Shown here piece by piece: positions 32,605 through 42,159 of a stretch of 42,424 nt of DNA. This stretch comes from Clostridia bacterium (GTDB taxonomy: Bacteria > Bacillota > Clostridia > UBA1381 > UBA9506). Each line of letters begins with the position of its first letter. Position 1 is the first letter of the stretch. Where the stretch lies: the NCBI GenBank assembly GCA_017396465.1, contig JAFQLU010000049.1, positions 1-42,424 on the forward strand, written 5' to 3'. The notes beneath the pieces were generated by a model. The model did not search any database and had not been told where the DNA came from. It saw only the letters and a program-made list of their open reading frames with translations. A program made the position numbers and the translations under genes.

Positions 32605-34869
32605 TTATTCAAACTTTTTATCGTCTGCGCTCTTTAAATCGTTTTCCTCTTTCATGTAACCGAAGGTAAGCGCTCCACTCCATGTACCCTTTTCATCAAA
32701 GGTGCAAGGCATACGGACAATCACTTCATTGGTTTCACCATCTTTGGCAATCATGCAATCCTGTATATTTTCAATATACATCCCCTCCGGCACATAAACG
32801 AATACGCTGCCTCGTTCTCCTGCCGGGCGTTTTGCAGATACATACAAGGTGTTATGCTCCCAATGGGATTCTGTGTCAATCTCGCCCATCAAAAGCTGCA
32901 TATCCGTTGCAATCACCTGAGGACGATTCATTTGCTTGATTAAGTGGAAAACACGTACCGTTCCCGGCTGAATGCAGACATCAAAGGTATCACAGCCGCC
33001 GCCTAAGTATTGTTCTCCCCAAAACTCCCAAACCAGAAATTCTCCCGGGAATTTCAGAGTATGACACTCTGCTTCTTTGGTAACATTAAATACGGCGATT
33101 ACAGCAGAATCCTCAAAATCATATCGGAAAATTCTTGGAGGATACCCTTCTTTGTGTGTAAACAAATCCTCGGGGCGTGCCTGAAGAGTGTGCCTCGGGA
33201 AGGTTTTCTTAATGATTGCAAGCCGATCATCCGAGATTGCCTGCATCATCTCTCCTATTATGGAAGAGCTTCCGCTCATACCGTGGATAGTTGCGCATAT
33301 CCGCGCATATTCCAAAGGAATCGGTTTATCTACCGTCAGCACATTTGCCACATCGTTGATATATAACTTTTTGTGGGTGTAGTATGATGCCATATTATAT
33401 AAAGAGCGTTCAGGACCTGTCCAGAAATCCAGCTTATTGATAACGTAAGAAGCCGGGTAGAAGAAGGAGTTGGGAGCAATTTTTCTGCCTTCTCCCATAT
33501 CGCCTGCCGTGCGAACGGCATCTACAAAACCTGCGCAATGGAAGGTCGGCCCCGAGGAGGTCAGGATAAAGGTATCTTCTCCTGCCGCTTCCCGAATGGT
33601 GCGCATGAAATTACAAAAGCTTTCTGCACCCTGCACTAATGCGGGATTTGCATGGGAAAAGGCAGGGGCAACGTCCATTTTTCCTGCGCCGACTCGGATA
33701 AAATCAACCATATAATATCGGATGCCCTTTTCTCTCCAATATGTAAATACTTTTTTAATAAATGCCAAAGATTTCGGATGCGAAGGGTCTAAACCATACA
33801 TATCCGGCCGTTTTTCCGGGGGAAGATATCTGGCATCGCCATGAGACCAGTTTTGGGAAAATACCATGAAATTTCCGTTTTCGTCCTTCAAAAGGGCGTC
33901 TTTTAATTCCTGCACCAAGTCCTCTAAATGACTGCTGATGAAAAAGGGTGCAATCCACAATCCGGGCACAAACCCTCTTTTCCGAGCCTCGGAAATATAA
34001 TGGTCTGCGCCTCCCGGGAGATTTTTTGTATTCCAGGAAAACCAATCTCCGCAGTTTCCGCCGGGAATATTTCGGATACTCAGCCAATAGGTGTTTAAGT
34101 TATATCCCTTCATTTTTTCAGCGGCTGTATCAAAAATGGAGAAAATTTCTTCTTCATCATTTTGGACATTGTCCTCACGGTAAGACCACGGAATGCCGGC
34201 AGCCCCACGAATCGGCTCACGGCAGAATACCGGTTTGATACGGTCTGCCACAATATCTGCCCAGGATTCCAGTTGCACAAAAGGAGACGAACCGCAGGCT
34301 ATGGTAAACTCTTCAAAAACCGTTGTTTTCCCGGCTGACAGCACCCATCCGCTAAAATCACCATACGCCTGAAAACCGCAAATATATCCGTCTTTCAAGT
34401 TTCTTCTGACACCGGTCAACAATCTTTGAAAACCGATAAATCCGATTTGCAAAGCAAGGTTTTCCGAATGGGAATAAAACTGAAATTTAATTTGGGATTC
34501 CTCGGGTGCATCGGGATGGTTTACGTTTAATACACGTCTTACATCCTGCCCCCGTTGTGCGACGCCCAACGCCCGTACGTCTTCCGCCTTTGCATATACA
34601 TCCGAAAAAGCATCCAATATGATGCACTTTCCCAAAGATATATCCTGCTCGGAAATATTTTCGATTTCCGATTGAATCCATATACGTTCCTCGTTTTTTT
34701 CTACCTTCCATTTCCATACAACGGAAGGAAAATAAAGGCTGAATACGTTTTCTTCCGGTTGCTCAATCCGAATGGGTGTATACAGTTTTCCCGAAATCTC
34801 TATCTTCGGAATCCAGTTTTTAAAAAGTTGTTCTATGCATAATGTATTATCAGACAACAAAATTTCCAT
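32605..34869 (-). CDS. Divergent GH36/clan GH-D glycoside hydrolase
   Basis: The 754-residue protein has no signal peptide. An N-terminal beta domain (about 1-210), a TIM barrel (about 220-560) and a C-terminal beta domain are apparent. Candidate catalytic residues are Asp in YYMVDFIRVG (D389, nucleophile position of clan D) and Asp in DAVRTAGDMGE (D457, acid/base in an RxxxD-type motif). VPGLWIAPF is the family strand-4 type motif. It is not close to classical alpha-galactosidases, so the linkage cleaved is uncertain (alpha-galactoside or another alpha-sugar). Three bp separate it from the upstream GH39 gene, and GGAGG precedes its start, so the two are co-translated. Confidence 0.7.
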   Translation of the reverse strand: MEILLSDNTLCIEQLFKNWIPKIEISGKLYTPIRIEQPEENVFSLYFPSVVWKWKVEKNEERIWIQSEIENISEQDISLGKCIILDAFSDVYAKAEDVRALGVAQRGQDVRRVLNVNHPDAPEESQIKFQFYSHSENLALQIGFIGFQRLLTGVRRNLKDGYICGFQAYGDFSGWVLSAGKTTVFEEFTIACGSSPFVQLESWADIVADRIKPVFCREPIRGAAGIPWSYREDNVQNDEEEIFSIFDTAAEKMKGYNLNTYWLSIRNIPGGNCGDWFSWNTKNLPGGADHYISEARKRGFVPGLWIAPFFISSHLEDLVQELKDALLKDENGNFMVFSQNWSHGDARYLPPEKRPDMYGLDPSHPKSLAFIKKVFTYWREKGIRYYMVDFIRVGAGKMDVAPAFSHANPALVQGAESFCNFMRTIREAAGEDTFILTSSGPTFHCAGFVDAVRTAGDMGEGRKIAPNSFFYPASYVINKLDFWTGPERSLYNMASYYTHKKLYINDVANVLTVDKPIPLEYARICATIHGMSGSSSIIGEMMQAISDDRLAIIKKTFPRHTLQARPEDLFTHKEGYPPRIFRYDFEDSAVIAVFNVTKEAECHTLKFPGEFLVWEFWGEQYLGGGCDTFDVCIQPGTVRVFHLIKQMNRPQVIATDMQLLMGEIDTESHWEHNTLYVSAKRPAGERGSVFVYVPEGMYIENIQDCMIAKDGETNEVIVRMPCTFDEKGTWSGALTFGYMKEENDLKSADDKKFE

Positions 34870-34872
34870 CAG

Positions 34873-36360
34873 TTAATCCTCCGTTTCAATCAGGTATACC
34901 GCATTTGCCGTAAGAGGGAGTTCCAATGTTTCGGTAACAGGGACCCGGGCATACACAGAAAGATTTCCTTCTGCCTTTAAGATTTTGATTTGTTCTTCCG
35001 TCAAATCGGGCGTATATCCCTTTCGTTCATATAATCTATACGGATTGTTGTGCTCTTTGTCGATACAGTATATGGTTGCGGTTTTGCCGATAGCGTCTTC
35101 AGGGAATGCGATTTTTTCTGTAATATCCGGCAAATCCTCATGGAATTTTTCAGAGCAATAGGTGAGAAAAACAGCATAATCATCTTTCTCGTTTTTGGTC
35201 GGAATCACATAAACGTTTTTATTTTCGCAGTTCGCATTCAGCAATCCTTTGTGCAGCTTTCCGCTGAGTACATGCGCATTATAGATGGGTTTTGCGAAAA
35301 AGTTCATGGTAAAAAAGTTTCGGAAGCCCGAAAAATCCGTTACCATTTCGTGCTGACCGGACAAACAGATCATCATTTTGGAAATGTTCCAGCCTTTTTC
35401 TAAAATCGTGTAAATCAACTTCACAAAATAAGCAGAATACACTTCCGTTTCCCTTGCGATGAAAGCAGGGCATTCTTCTATGTTGTAAAATCCGCAGGAG
35501 GACATTCCCCATTCATCTGCAATCAATTCCGTATCCTCAAAACCGCATTTCTTTATGGTTTCCATGATGTGTTCCTGCTGTTTCACCCAGTTTTCCACCA
35601 TGAAGCTTCCGTCAGGCGAAAGTAACGTGTATGGAGATGTGCCTGCGTAGTTGTGATACGCAATGTAGTCCAGCAGTATATTCTGTTCTTTCACGTTGTT
35701 TAAAAATATCTCTAAAAACTTCGTAATGTAGGCAAGGGCAGGGCCGCCGAAGCAAAGCTTTTCCGAAACGTGGCAGATGCCATTTGCAAAAGCGGTGTAG
35801 AGCTTGGTGTATTCTTCTGCACGGGTTTCAATAGCTTCCCGTGGCAAATCCGATAAGAAAAATTCCGGAATATCCGGCTCGTTGAAGCATTGCAAATGCC
35901 ACTTGGAAACGGTGTCCTCACCGTACCGCTCCACAATGTGCCTGGTGTATTCATAGCAGATTTCTTCCCAAAGCTTGTAGTCGGTGGGGACAGAGGTGTT
36001 AAACAGCTTTCCTTTGTATCGGGTTTTGTTTTTGCTGTTGCTGGTGGCGGCGTGCTTGTTTGTGGCAATGCACTCGGGCATAGCCGCATATGCCAAAAGC
36101 AGACTATAGCCTTTTTCCACTAAATAGTCCAGCCTTAAATCGTTTAATCTGAAGTCGTAGGCAAGCTCGCCGTTTTCGTCTAAATACACAATATCTTCGA
36201 ACATGGTGTATATGCGGACCGTGTTCACCGCGCGATCTTCTGCCATACGGTCTAAAATCTTTTTGCCCCATGCATCCTCAATGGCATCGGTGGGGTGAAA
36301 CAGACAGTTGTTCCAGAAATTCGTTTGCTGCTTGATAACGGTGCTTCCGATTTTTATCAT
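34873..36360 (-). CDS. GH39 beta-xylosidase-like glycoside hydrolase
   Basis: The 495-residue cytoplasmic protein has the (beta/alpha)8 fold of GH39: WHLQCFNEPDI with the acid/base Glu (E161) and ELIADEWGMS with the nucleophile Glu (E283). Positions and spacing are close to those of the Thermoanaerobacterium beta-xylosidase. It likely removes terminal xylose or a related pentose from imported oligosaccharides, fitting with the GH10 enzyme nearby. It is first in a three-gene operon. The -10 is TATAAT (minus strand, 36392-36397), but no -35 is present at the right distance, which suggests dependence on the divergent AraC-type activator. Confidence 0.85.
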   Translation of the reverse strand: MIKIGSTVIKQQTNFWNNCLFHPTDAIEDAWGKKILDRMAEDRAVNTVRIYTMFEDIVYLDENGELAYDFRLNDLRLDYLVEKGYSLLLAYAAMPECIATNKHAATSNSKNKTRYKGKLFNTSVPTDYKLWEEICYEYTRHIVERYGEDTVSKWHLQCFNEPDIPEFFLSDLPREAIETRAEEYTKLYTAFANGICHVSEKLCFGGPALAYITKFLEIFLNNVKEQNILLDYIAYHNYAGTSPYTLLSPDGSFMVENWVKQQEHIMETIKKCGFEDTELIADEWGMSSCGFYNIEECPAFIARETEVYSAYFVKLIYTILEKGWNISKMMICLSGQHEMVTDFSGFRNFFTMNFFAKPIYNAHVLSGKLHKGLLNANCENKNVYVIPTKNEKDDYAVFLTYCSEKFHEDLPDITEKIAFPEDAIGKTATIYCIDKEHNNPYRLYERKGYTPDLTEEQIKILKAEGNLSVYARVPVTETLELPLTANAVYLIETED

Positions 36361-36463
36361 CCTGCATCCCTCGCTTCTGTATGTTACCTTTATTATATAT
36401 TTTTTTGCTTGCTCATGGAATGCACATTGTTATGAAAAACTTGCACAATCTTCCGATTTTTTC

Positions 36464-36492
36464 TTGTTTTTCAGAAGAAGGTGTGATATACT
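36464..36492 (+). promoter_or_regulatory. Promoter of second araC-type gene
   Basis: TTGTTT, 17 bp, TATACT, in the 150-bp region divergent from GH39. The start codon is only about 17 bp downstream. Confidence 0.65.
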
Positions 36493-36509
36493 GTTTTTAG
36501 GTGATTTAT

Positions 36510-37274
36510 ATGATTCTTTCTTTGGAAAGCTTAAAAACAACATTCTTTTCTCTGTCGGATATTGACGCGTTTTTGCGTCGTCCCTCCTATCGGGAGCTGA
36601 TTGTGGAAAATCGCGGTGTAAACGGCTTTATGTATGTAAAAAACGGCAAATGTAGATATGATTTCGCCGGGCAGTCTTTTGAGATGGAAGCCGGCTCTTT
36701 GGTGTACCTGCCCTATGGCTCCTGCCACCGCATGACGGTTTTGAGCGAAGACATTTCGTTTTACTGCGTAAACTTTATCCTCACTGTGTCGGGAGAAGTT
36801 GCACTTTTTTCCGATTGCCCCGTGAAGCTTACCGACAGACTTTCCCCTGAAGTGGCGGAAGCCATTTCTGCAATGGAAACGGAGCACAGCACCGTGGTGA
36901 AAACGGAAAAGCTTTGTTTTCTTTTGTCCGCTCTGGGAAAAAGCGCCACATCGCCCCGGGCAGAAAAACTGTATCCGGCGGTGACTTATATCCACGAGCA
37001 CTTGACCGAACCTTTTTCATCGCAGATTCTGGCAGAGCGGTGCTACTTAAGCTCTGCGCAGTTTTACAATCTGTTTTTGGCAGAATATGAAATCACGCCG
37101 CTGATGTATCGAAACCGCCTGATTTTAAGCCGTGCAGAATCGCTTCTTATGCAAGAGGGCATCACCGTGAGTGAAGTGGCGGAATCCTTGGGATTTGAAA
37201 GCAACGCATATTTCAGCCGTTTTTTCAAAAAACACAAAGGGATATCGCCATCGGAATATATAAAACATCAATAA
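36510..37274 (+). CDS. AraC-family transcriptional regulator
   Basis: The 254-residue protein has an N-terminal cupin sensor (MEAGSLVYLPYGSCHRM is the typical AraC-binding strand pair) and a C-terminal DNA-binding domain with two helix-turn-helix units, LAERCYLSSAQFYNLFLAEY and VSEVAESLGFESNAYFSRFFKK, ending GISPSEYIKHQ. ATG is chosen because TAGGTGA precedes it; the earlier in-frame GTG lies inside that sequence. Being divergent from the GH39 operon, it is the likely activator of that operon. Ligand unknown. Confidence 0.88.
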   Translation: MILSLESLKTTFFSLSDIDAFLRRPSYRELIVENRGVNGFMYVKNGKCRYDFAGQSFEMEAGSLVYLPYGSCHRMTVLSEDISFYCVNFILTVSGEVALFSDCPVKLTDRLSPEVAEAISAMETEHSTVVKTEKLCFLLSALGKSATSPRAEKLYPAVTYIHEHLTEPFSSQILAERCYLSSAQFYNLFLAEYEITPLMYRNRLILSRAESLLMQEGITVSEVAESLGFESNAYFSRFFKKHKGISPSEYIKHQ

Positions 37275-37308
37275 AAAAGGCACTTTGCATTTTTGCAAAG
37301 TGCCTTTT
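37275..37308. terminator. Bidirectional terminator between araC-type gene and prfA
   Basis: AAAAGGCACTTTGCA, TTTT loop, perfect 15-bp complement. A/T runs on both sides serve both strands. Confidence 0.92.
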
Positions 37309-37314
37309 GGTATT

Positions 37315-38388
37315 TTATGCCTGTTCGCCTTTTAAAAGCTCGCTCTGGTGCGTTGTGATAAGAGCCTGAATCACCTCGTCTAAATCACCGTTTAAAACTG
37401 CCTCCAAGCGGTGGAGCGTAAGACCGATTCTGTGGTCGGTAACACGGCCCTGGGGATAGTTGTAGGTTCGGATTCGTTCACTTCGGTCACCGGTACCTAC
37501 CTGGCTCTTTCGTTCCTGGGCAATCTGCTCGTGCTGCTGACTCTGGACTAAATCATACAGTCTGGAGCGCAGGATTTTCATTGCCTTATCCTTGTTCTTA
37601 TGCTGGGATTTTTCGTCCTGACAGGAAACCACCAGCCCTGTAGGAAGATGGGTGATTCGAACGGCAGAGTCGGTGGTGTTAACGCACTGACCGCCGGGAC
37701 CGCCTGCACGGAACACATCGATTCTTAAATCATTGGCGTTGATATCCACTTCCACCTCTTCCACTTCAGGAAGCACCGCAACGGTAACGGTGGAGGTATG
37801 AATTCTGCCGCCGGATTCGGTGGAAGGAATTCTCTGCACACGATGCACGCCGCTTTCGAATTTTAACTTGGAGTATGCACCTGCGCCGTCAATGGAGAAG
37901 GAGATTTCCTTGTAGCCGCCGATATCGGTGGGGTTAGAGCTTAAGATATCGGTTTTCCAGCGGTTGGCTTCTGCATACATGGTGTACATACGGAATAAGT
38001 CGCCTGCAAAAAGCGCCGCTTCGTCGCCGCCTGCGCCGCCACGGATTTCCACAATAACGCTCTTGTCATCGTTGGGATCTTTCGGCAGAAGCAGAATTTT
38101 CAGCTCTCCGTCAATCACTTCAATTTTCTGCTTGCTTTCTTTGATTTCTTCTTCTGCAAGCTCCTTCAGCTCTTTATCCATATCGGGGTCTGCTAAAATT
38201 TCTTCGCTTTCCTCGATTGCATCTTTCAAAGCCTGATATTCTTTGTATTTTTCCACAATGGGAGCAATGTCGGACTGCTCCTTGCAAAGCTTGGCAAACA
38301 GCGCCTGGTCGGAAATAACCTCCGGGTCGGAAATCTGCTTGCTCAGCTCATTATAGCGTTCTTCGATAAACGATAATTTTTCAAACAT
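37315..38388 (-). CDS. prfA: Peptide chain release factor 1
   Basis: The 357-residue protein recognises UAA and UAG and triggers peptide release. The catalytic loop is GGPGGQCVN, and the codon-recognition region has [19 protein letters not shown], with the PxT tripeptide reading PST. Length matches RF1. The start has GAGGTG and is preceded by a good promoter. It stands alone here; the methyltransferase prmC, often adjacent, is not seen in this window. Confidence 0.97.
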   Translation of the reverse strand: MFEKLSFIEERYNELSKQISDPEVISDQALFAKLCKEQSDIAPIVEKYKEYQALKDAIEESEEILADPDMDKELKELAEEEIKESKQKIEVIDGELKILLLPKDPNDDKSVIVEIRGGAGGDEAALFAGDLFRMYTMYAEANRWKTDILSSNPTDIGGYKEISFSIDGAGAYSKLKFESGVHRVQRIPSTESGGRIHTSTVTVAVLPEVEEVEVDINANDLRIDVFRAGGPGGQCVNTTDSAVRITHLPTGLVVSCQDEKSQHKNKDKAMKILRSRLYDLVQSQQHEQIAQERKSQVGTGDRSERIRTYNYPQGRVTDHRIGLTLHRLEAVLNGDLDEVIQALITTHQSELLKGEQA

Positions 38389-38420
38389 AATCGCACCTCA
38401 ATCATCAATATAACAGAAAT

Positions 38421-38449
38421 ATTATACACTAAAAACAGGGAAAATGCAA
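38421..38449 (-). promoter_or_regulatory. Sigma-A promoter of prfA
   Basis: On the minus strand: TTGCAT, 17 bp, TATAAT, about 30 bp before the start. Confidence 0.75.
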
Positions 38450-38519
38450 CGGAAATTTTCCCGGAAATGGAATTTTGCATATATTATAGAAAATTTTCCG
38501 AAAAAAGACATGATATTTC

Positions 38520-38548
38520 TTGACTTTTCGGTAGATTTGCAATATAAT
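38520..38548 (+). promoter_or_regulatory. Sigma-A promoter of the 1048-residue secreted protein gene
   Basis: TTGACT, 17 bp, TATAAT. The -35 region is preceded by A/T-rich sequence containing GAAAATTTTC. Confidence 0.8.
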
Positions 38549-38607
38549 TTATAAAAAGGGGTAGTTCCTCTATTTTAAAAATAATTAACCGAAAGGAGTT
38601 TTTTTCT

Positions 38608-41600
38608 ATGAACACCATGAAAAAGAGCGTTTCTTTTCTTTTAACGGTTCTGATGCTGGCTGTTTCTGTTTGCATTCCTATGACTGCAATGGCAGAAGAA
38701 GCACCGGCATACACCATTGAGAAGGAAACCACACTCACCCGTTTCGTTCCTGCCGTGAAGGCGTTTGAAGCAGGTGAAACCAAATCCTTTGAATTTACCG
38801 TGGACACCACAGCAGAATATGCGCTGTTCACCAAGTCCGGAAGTGCTAACGGCCGCGGAACAACCGTATTTGCCGTAACAGAAAAAGAAACCGGCGCAGC
38901 TGTTCCTTTTTCTTACCGCGAAGATCAGGCAAATGCGGATTCCATCATAACAGGAGATTCTTATGCGCACACGCATTACGGTGCCAAGCAGTATGAACGC
39001 GTGGGTAACATCTCCGAAGTGAAGGTAACTCTTGCAGCAGGCACAACCTATGTGCTGTCTTTGACCAGAGAAGCAGAGCTGGCACAGTTTGACTATGTGG
39101 ATCTGCGTTGCCTGACCCTGCCGATTACAGGCGGAAGCCAGGAAATTGCACCGATTGACTATACAACACTGACTACCACAACATCCTCGCATGTATCCGA
39201 GCAGCTGGACTACTCAACCTGCGAGCTGTCAAACGGATACACGTTAATCGGTAACTACAATGCAGATGCTTTCTCTACCAAGTACGGCTATGTAAGAAGC
39301 TATATGATTTCCACAGGTGCTACAGCCACCTACAAGCTGGACGTGCAGAAAGAAAGCTATTACCGCGTTCGTTTTAAAACTACTACATGGAAGAGTAAGA
39401 CATCCATCAAAGAGGGTAGTGTGCACACCTTCACCGTTCCCTTTGCTGTAGATAACGAAGCGGTGAACACCTTAACCTATAGCTACACAGCTCCTTCAGA
39501 TGGTGCATCATTAGAAGCGCAGACATTATCTGCTGATGTCGTTCATTTAACAGAAGGCGAACACACCATTTCCTTCGGTCCTGCGGGAGACCCCGGTGCT
39601 TATGCATACGGTATTTTTGTGGAAGAAGTTCCGGATTATGATCCTGACGCAGTACAGACCATTGTGATTGACAAGGCGCCTGTGAAGGTTGACGATGTGT
39701 TGACACGCTTTGAATTTGTTAATCCCATTGAGGTTTCTTCCACCTCCAACAAGTATCAGATGAATTTCACGCCTACTGTGACCGGTGAGTATGCAGTGTT
39801 CCTCACAAATAACACCTCTGTAGCAAATGATTTAAATGTTGCTGTTTCTGATAGCGATGGCACAGAAGTATATAATGTAACCAAAACACTGAAAAATAAC
39901 AACTACATCCGTTTTGGCGACAATCAGTACACCGCAATTCCCATGACAGCGGGCGAAACCTATGCTATCACTTTGTCCGGCGCGACAAATGCGATTGCGA
40001 TTTCCTATCTGGATCTGCGCTGCGTAAATGCTCTGCCGATTCCCGAAGAGGGCAAATTTATGATTTCTCCCTCCGACTATTCGGCAACCACCATCGGTTC
40101 TGCCCATATGTCCCAGCAGTTTAATGCCATAGATTATAAAAATGCAGATTATCCGCTGCTTGGTGACTACATGAGCAGCAAACTGGCAAGCCCCAGAAGC
40201 AGAACAACAACAATTCATTTAGGGGACTCTGCCATTGTTACCTACAACCTGAATGTAGCAAAAGCCGGTGCATATCAGTTCACTATTCCGAATCTGACAA
40301 CATACCCCGGTTCTGCGAAAAAAGAACAGGTTGCCATGTATGTAAACGGCGGCGAATACGACATCAAGGGCTGGGAAGGCTCTGCAACAGATATCGTGTT
40401 TGACGCTTGTAACTTAAGCGAAGGTCTTAACGTTATCTCCTTCAAGAACCTGACAGTTCCTTATGTAGGTGATAATGGTACAACAGTCAAAGGTGACCAA
40501 GTTGGTTCTTATGTGAGAGCAATTTTAGTTGAGCCTGTGGAAAGCGCAAATACTACAGTTACCGTTGACGCTTCCACAGAAAAAGATACTCCTGTTCCGA
40601 TTGCAAAGGCAACAGCAGTTTCCGGCGCATTTAACTATAACACAAGCGGATACTATGAAGCTGGCGCAGGCGCATCCGTTTCCTTCGAACTGAATGTGGA
40701 AGAAAAAGGTATGTATTCCGTTTATGTGAATGCATTGATTCCTCAGCAGGGTGTAAACATCACCATTGACGGTGAGGACAGAACCTCCTATGCATATGAA
40801 GACAAGAAACAGAAAGAAAATGTTTCTGCAAGTTACACGGCTACGCATGATAAGAAGCTGTCCTACCCCGTAGAGCTGACCGCAGGCAAGCACACGGTGA
40901 CATTGACCTTTAAAAACGGTTTGGGTTGGAAGGACGATGCAATCACACAGATTACAGATGAAGATAGCTTCTTAAGCAAGCTATATAAAATTTGGGTAAG
41001 AAGAGTGGATCTCACCGCAAGTGAGACGGAAACCGTTTATCTGCGTTCCTGGGATTTTGTTTCCGAAAGCTATCTGGACGAAGCAAATGAAGACTCCAAC
41101 TGCGCAGGCTGGCTGTTCCCCCATCAGTATAACCAGGGCGGCAATGCAACCATCGGCAATTTCTCAGGCTCTCGCAATATTGTATTTATCAATAACGCAT
41201 CCGCAACTTACCGCATCAATGCTCCGAAAGCTGGTTACTATACCATAACCGCATACATCGGCGTAACTGCAGGAAATAAAAACACCTTCACAGTAACAGC
41301 CGGAGGCAAGAACTACACCGGAAGCCATGTTGGTACCGGTAAGGGTGATGCAGGCGCAGCGGTTACAGGCGTGTTCCTCACAAAAGGCGCAAACGATGTG
41401 ACCTTTAAGGCTCCTGCAACATGTAACGGAACCATGCGTATGTTCGGTATCAGCGTTGCAACCGAAAATACAGAATTTGTGAAAGTGGATGAAGGCAAAG
41501 CTTATGTTTCCACAAAGCTTGATGCAAGCTACACAGGTTCTGTTGTAGTGGCTCTGTACGGCGCAAACAAAGAACTGGTTGGCGTGAAAACAGACGCCAT

Positions 41601-41754
41601 TGAAAATGCAGATTTCTATGCAGCAGAGGTTGCATGCACAGCAGCTCCCGTTTCTGCGAAAGTTATGGTATGGAAAGATGTAGACACATCTTTTGCTCCG
41701 CTCACAAACGCGGTAGAAATCAAATCCGGCGATACAAACTGGAAAGATGAATAA
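38608..41754 (+). CDS. Secreted modular protein of beta-sandwich (CBM-like) repeats, no catalytic domain recognised
   Basis: The 1048-residue protein has a signal peptide (expected cut after AMA, residue 29). I recognise no enzyme motif. It appears to be built as A-B-A-B: A1 (about 33-175) and A2 (about 364-478) share LTRF near the start and YVDLRC/YLDLRC at the end; B1 (about 180-350) and B2 (about 480-645) share a SxHxSxQ segment and end in an EP/EV strand. Two further CBM35-like modules follow (about 647-800 and 806-950), then a C-terminal module (about 955-1048, VVVALYGANKELVG...VMVWKDVDTSFAPL) similar to parts of two other proteins here. No surface anchor is visible. Plausible role: binding of polysaccharide or cell wall. 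AAAGGAG is the ribosome site; the gene has its own promoter and terminator. Confidence 0.75.
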   Translation: MNTMKKSVSFLLTVLMLAVSVCIPMTAMAEEAPAYTIEKETTLTRFVPAVKAFEAGETKSFEFTVDTTAEYALFTKSGSANGRGTTVFAVTEKETGAAVPFSYREDQANADSIITGDSYAHTHYGAKQYERVGNISEVKVTLAAGTTYVLSLTREAELAQFDYVDLRCLTLPITGGSQEIAPIDYTTLTTTTSSHVSEQLDYSTCELSNGYTLIGNYNADAFSTKYGYVRSYMISTGATATYKLDVQKESYYRVRFKTTTWKSKTSIKEGSVHTFTVPFAVDNEAVNTLTYSYTAPSDGASLEAQTLSADVVHLTEGEHTISFGPAGDPGAYAYGIFVEEVPDYDPDAVQTIVIDKAPVKVDDVLTRFEFVNPIEVSSTSNKYQMNFTPTVTGEYAVFLTNNTSVANDLNVAVSDSDGTEVYNVTKTLKNNNYIRFGDNQYTAIPMTAGETYAITLSGATNAIAISYLDLRCVNALPIPEEGKFMISPSDYSATTIGSAHMSQQFNAIDYKNADYPLLGDYMSSKLASPRSRTTTIHLGDSAIVTYNLNVAKAGAYQFTIPNLTTYPGSAKKEQVAMYVNGGEYDIKGWEGSATDIVFDACNLSEGLNVISFKNLTVPYVGDNGTTVKGDQVGSYVRAILVEPVESANTTVTVDASTEKDTPVPIAKATAVSGAFNYNTSGYYEAGAGASVSFELNVEEKGMYSVYVNALIPQQGVNITIDGEDRTSYAYEDKKQKENVSASYTATHDKKLSYPVELTAGKHTVTLTFKNGLGWKDDAITQITDEDSFLSKLYKIWVRRVDLTASETETVYLRSWDFVSESYLDEANEDSNCAGWLFPHQYNQGGNATIGNFSGSRNIVFINNASATYRINAPKAGYYTITAYIGVTAGNKNTFTVTAGGKNYTGSHVGTGKGDAGAAVTGVFLTKGANDVTFKAPATCNGTMRMFGISVATENTEFVKVDEGKAYVSTKLDASYTGSVVVALYGANKELVGVKTDAIENADFYAAEVACTAAPVSAKVMVWKDVDTSFAPLTNAVEIKSGDTNWKDE

Positions 41755-41771
41755 AGAATAAAAACCATTTT

Positions 41772-41801
41772 AGGCGGCTCAATGAGCCGCCTGTTTTTTT
41801 T
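41772..41801 (+). terminator. Rho-independent terminator
   Basis: AGGCGGCTC, AAT loop, GAGCCGCCT, then G and eight Ts. Confidence 0.93.
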
Positions 41802-41839
41802 CGTGTGGCTGTTTTTGTCATTTTTTTTGAAAATAACTC

Positions 41840-41868
41840 TTGACAAAGAAAAAGGAAAGGCGTATAAT
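41840..41868 (+). promoter_or_regulatory. Sigma-A promoter of the trpB leader
   Basis: TTGACA, 17 bp, TATAAT: a full consensus promoter for the T-box leader. Confidence 0.9.
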
Positions 41869-41874
41869 AAATGC

Positions 41875-42150
41875 AAACAAAATAAAAAACCGTTGAGGCA
41901 GAAAAAAGGCAGATCAGGGCTTTTCTGAGCGAGTGGATGGCGGTGCGAGTTCCACAAAAGTCACCTGCGTAATATGGACTGCTAAGGGCTGTGTTAAATG
42001 CACAGACGTAAGACTCGCGTAAGAAGTCGGGAGTATGATGGTACTTCGCTAAGCGCACGGAAACCCCGTGAATCAAGGTGGCACCGCGGATATATTGTTT
42101 GTATTCGTCCTTGGCAGAATGTAGTATTCTGTCAAGGGCGTTTTTGTTTT
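41875..42150 (+). promoter_or_regulatory. T-box riboswitch, tryptophan-specific, with terminator
   Basis: The T-box sequence AAGGTGGCACCGCGG is at 42075-42089. The leader upstream shows stem I with GGTGCGAG in the distal part. TGG at 41975-41977 lies in a TATGGAC context on the 3' side of stem I and is the likely specifier codon. The T-box UGGN reads UGGC, complementary to GCCA, consistent with the G73 discriminator of bacterial tRNA-Trp. The terminator follows: a 15-bp stem (CGTCCTTGGCAGAAT, loop GTAGT, complement with two wobbles) and TTTTTGTTTT. Uncharged tRNA-Trp should favour the antiterminator and allow trpB expression. Confidence 0.92.
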
Positions 42151-42159
42151 GTGAAAGAC

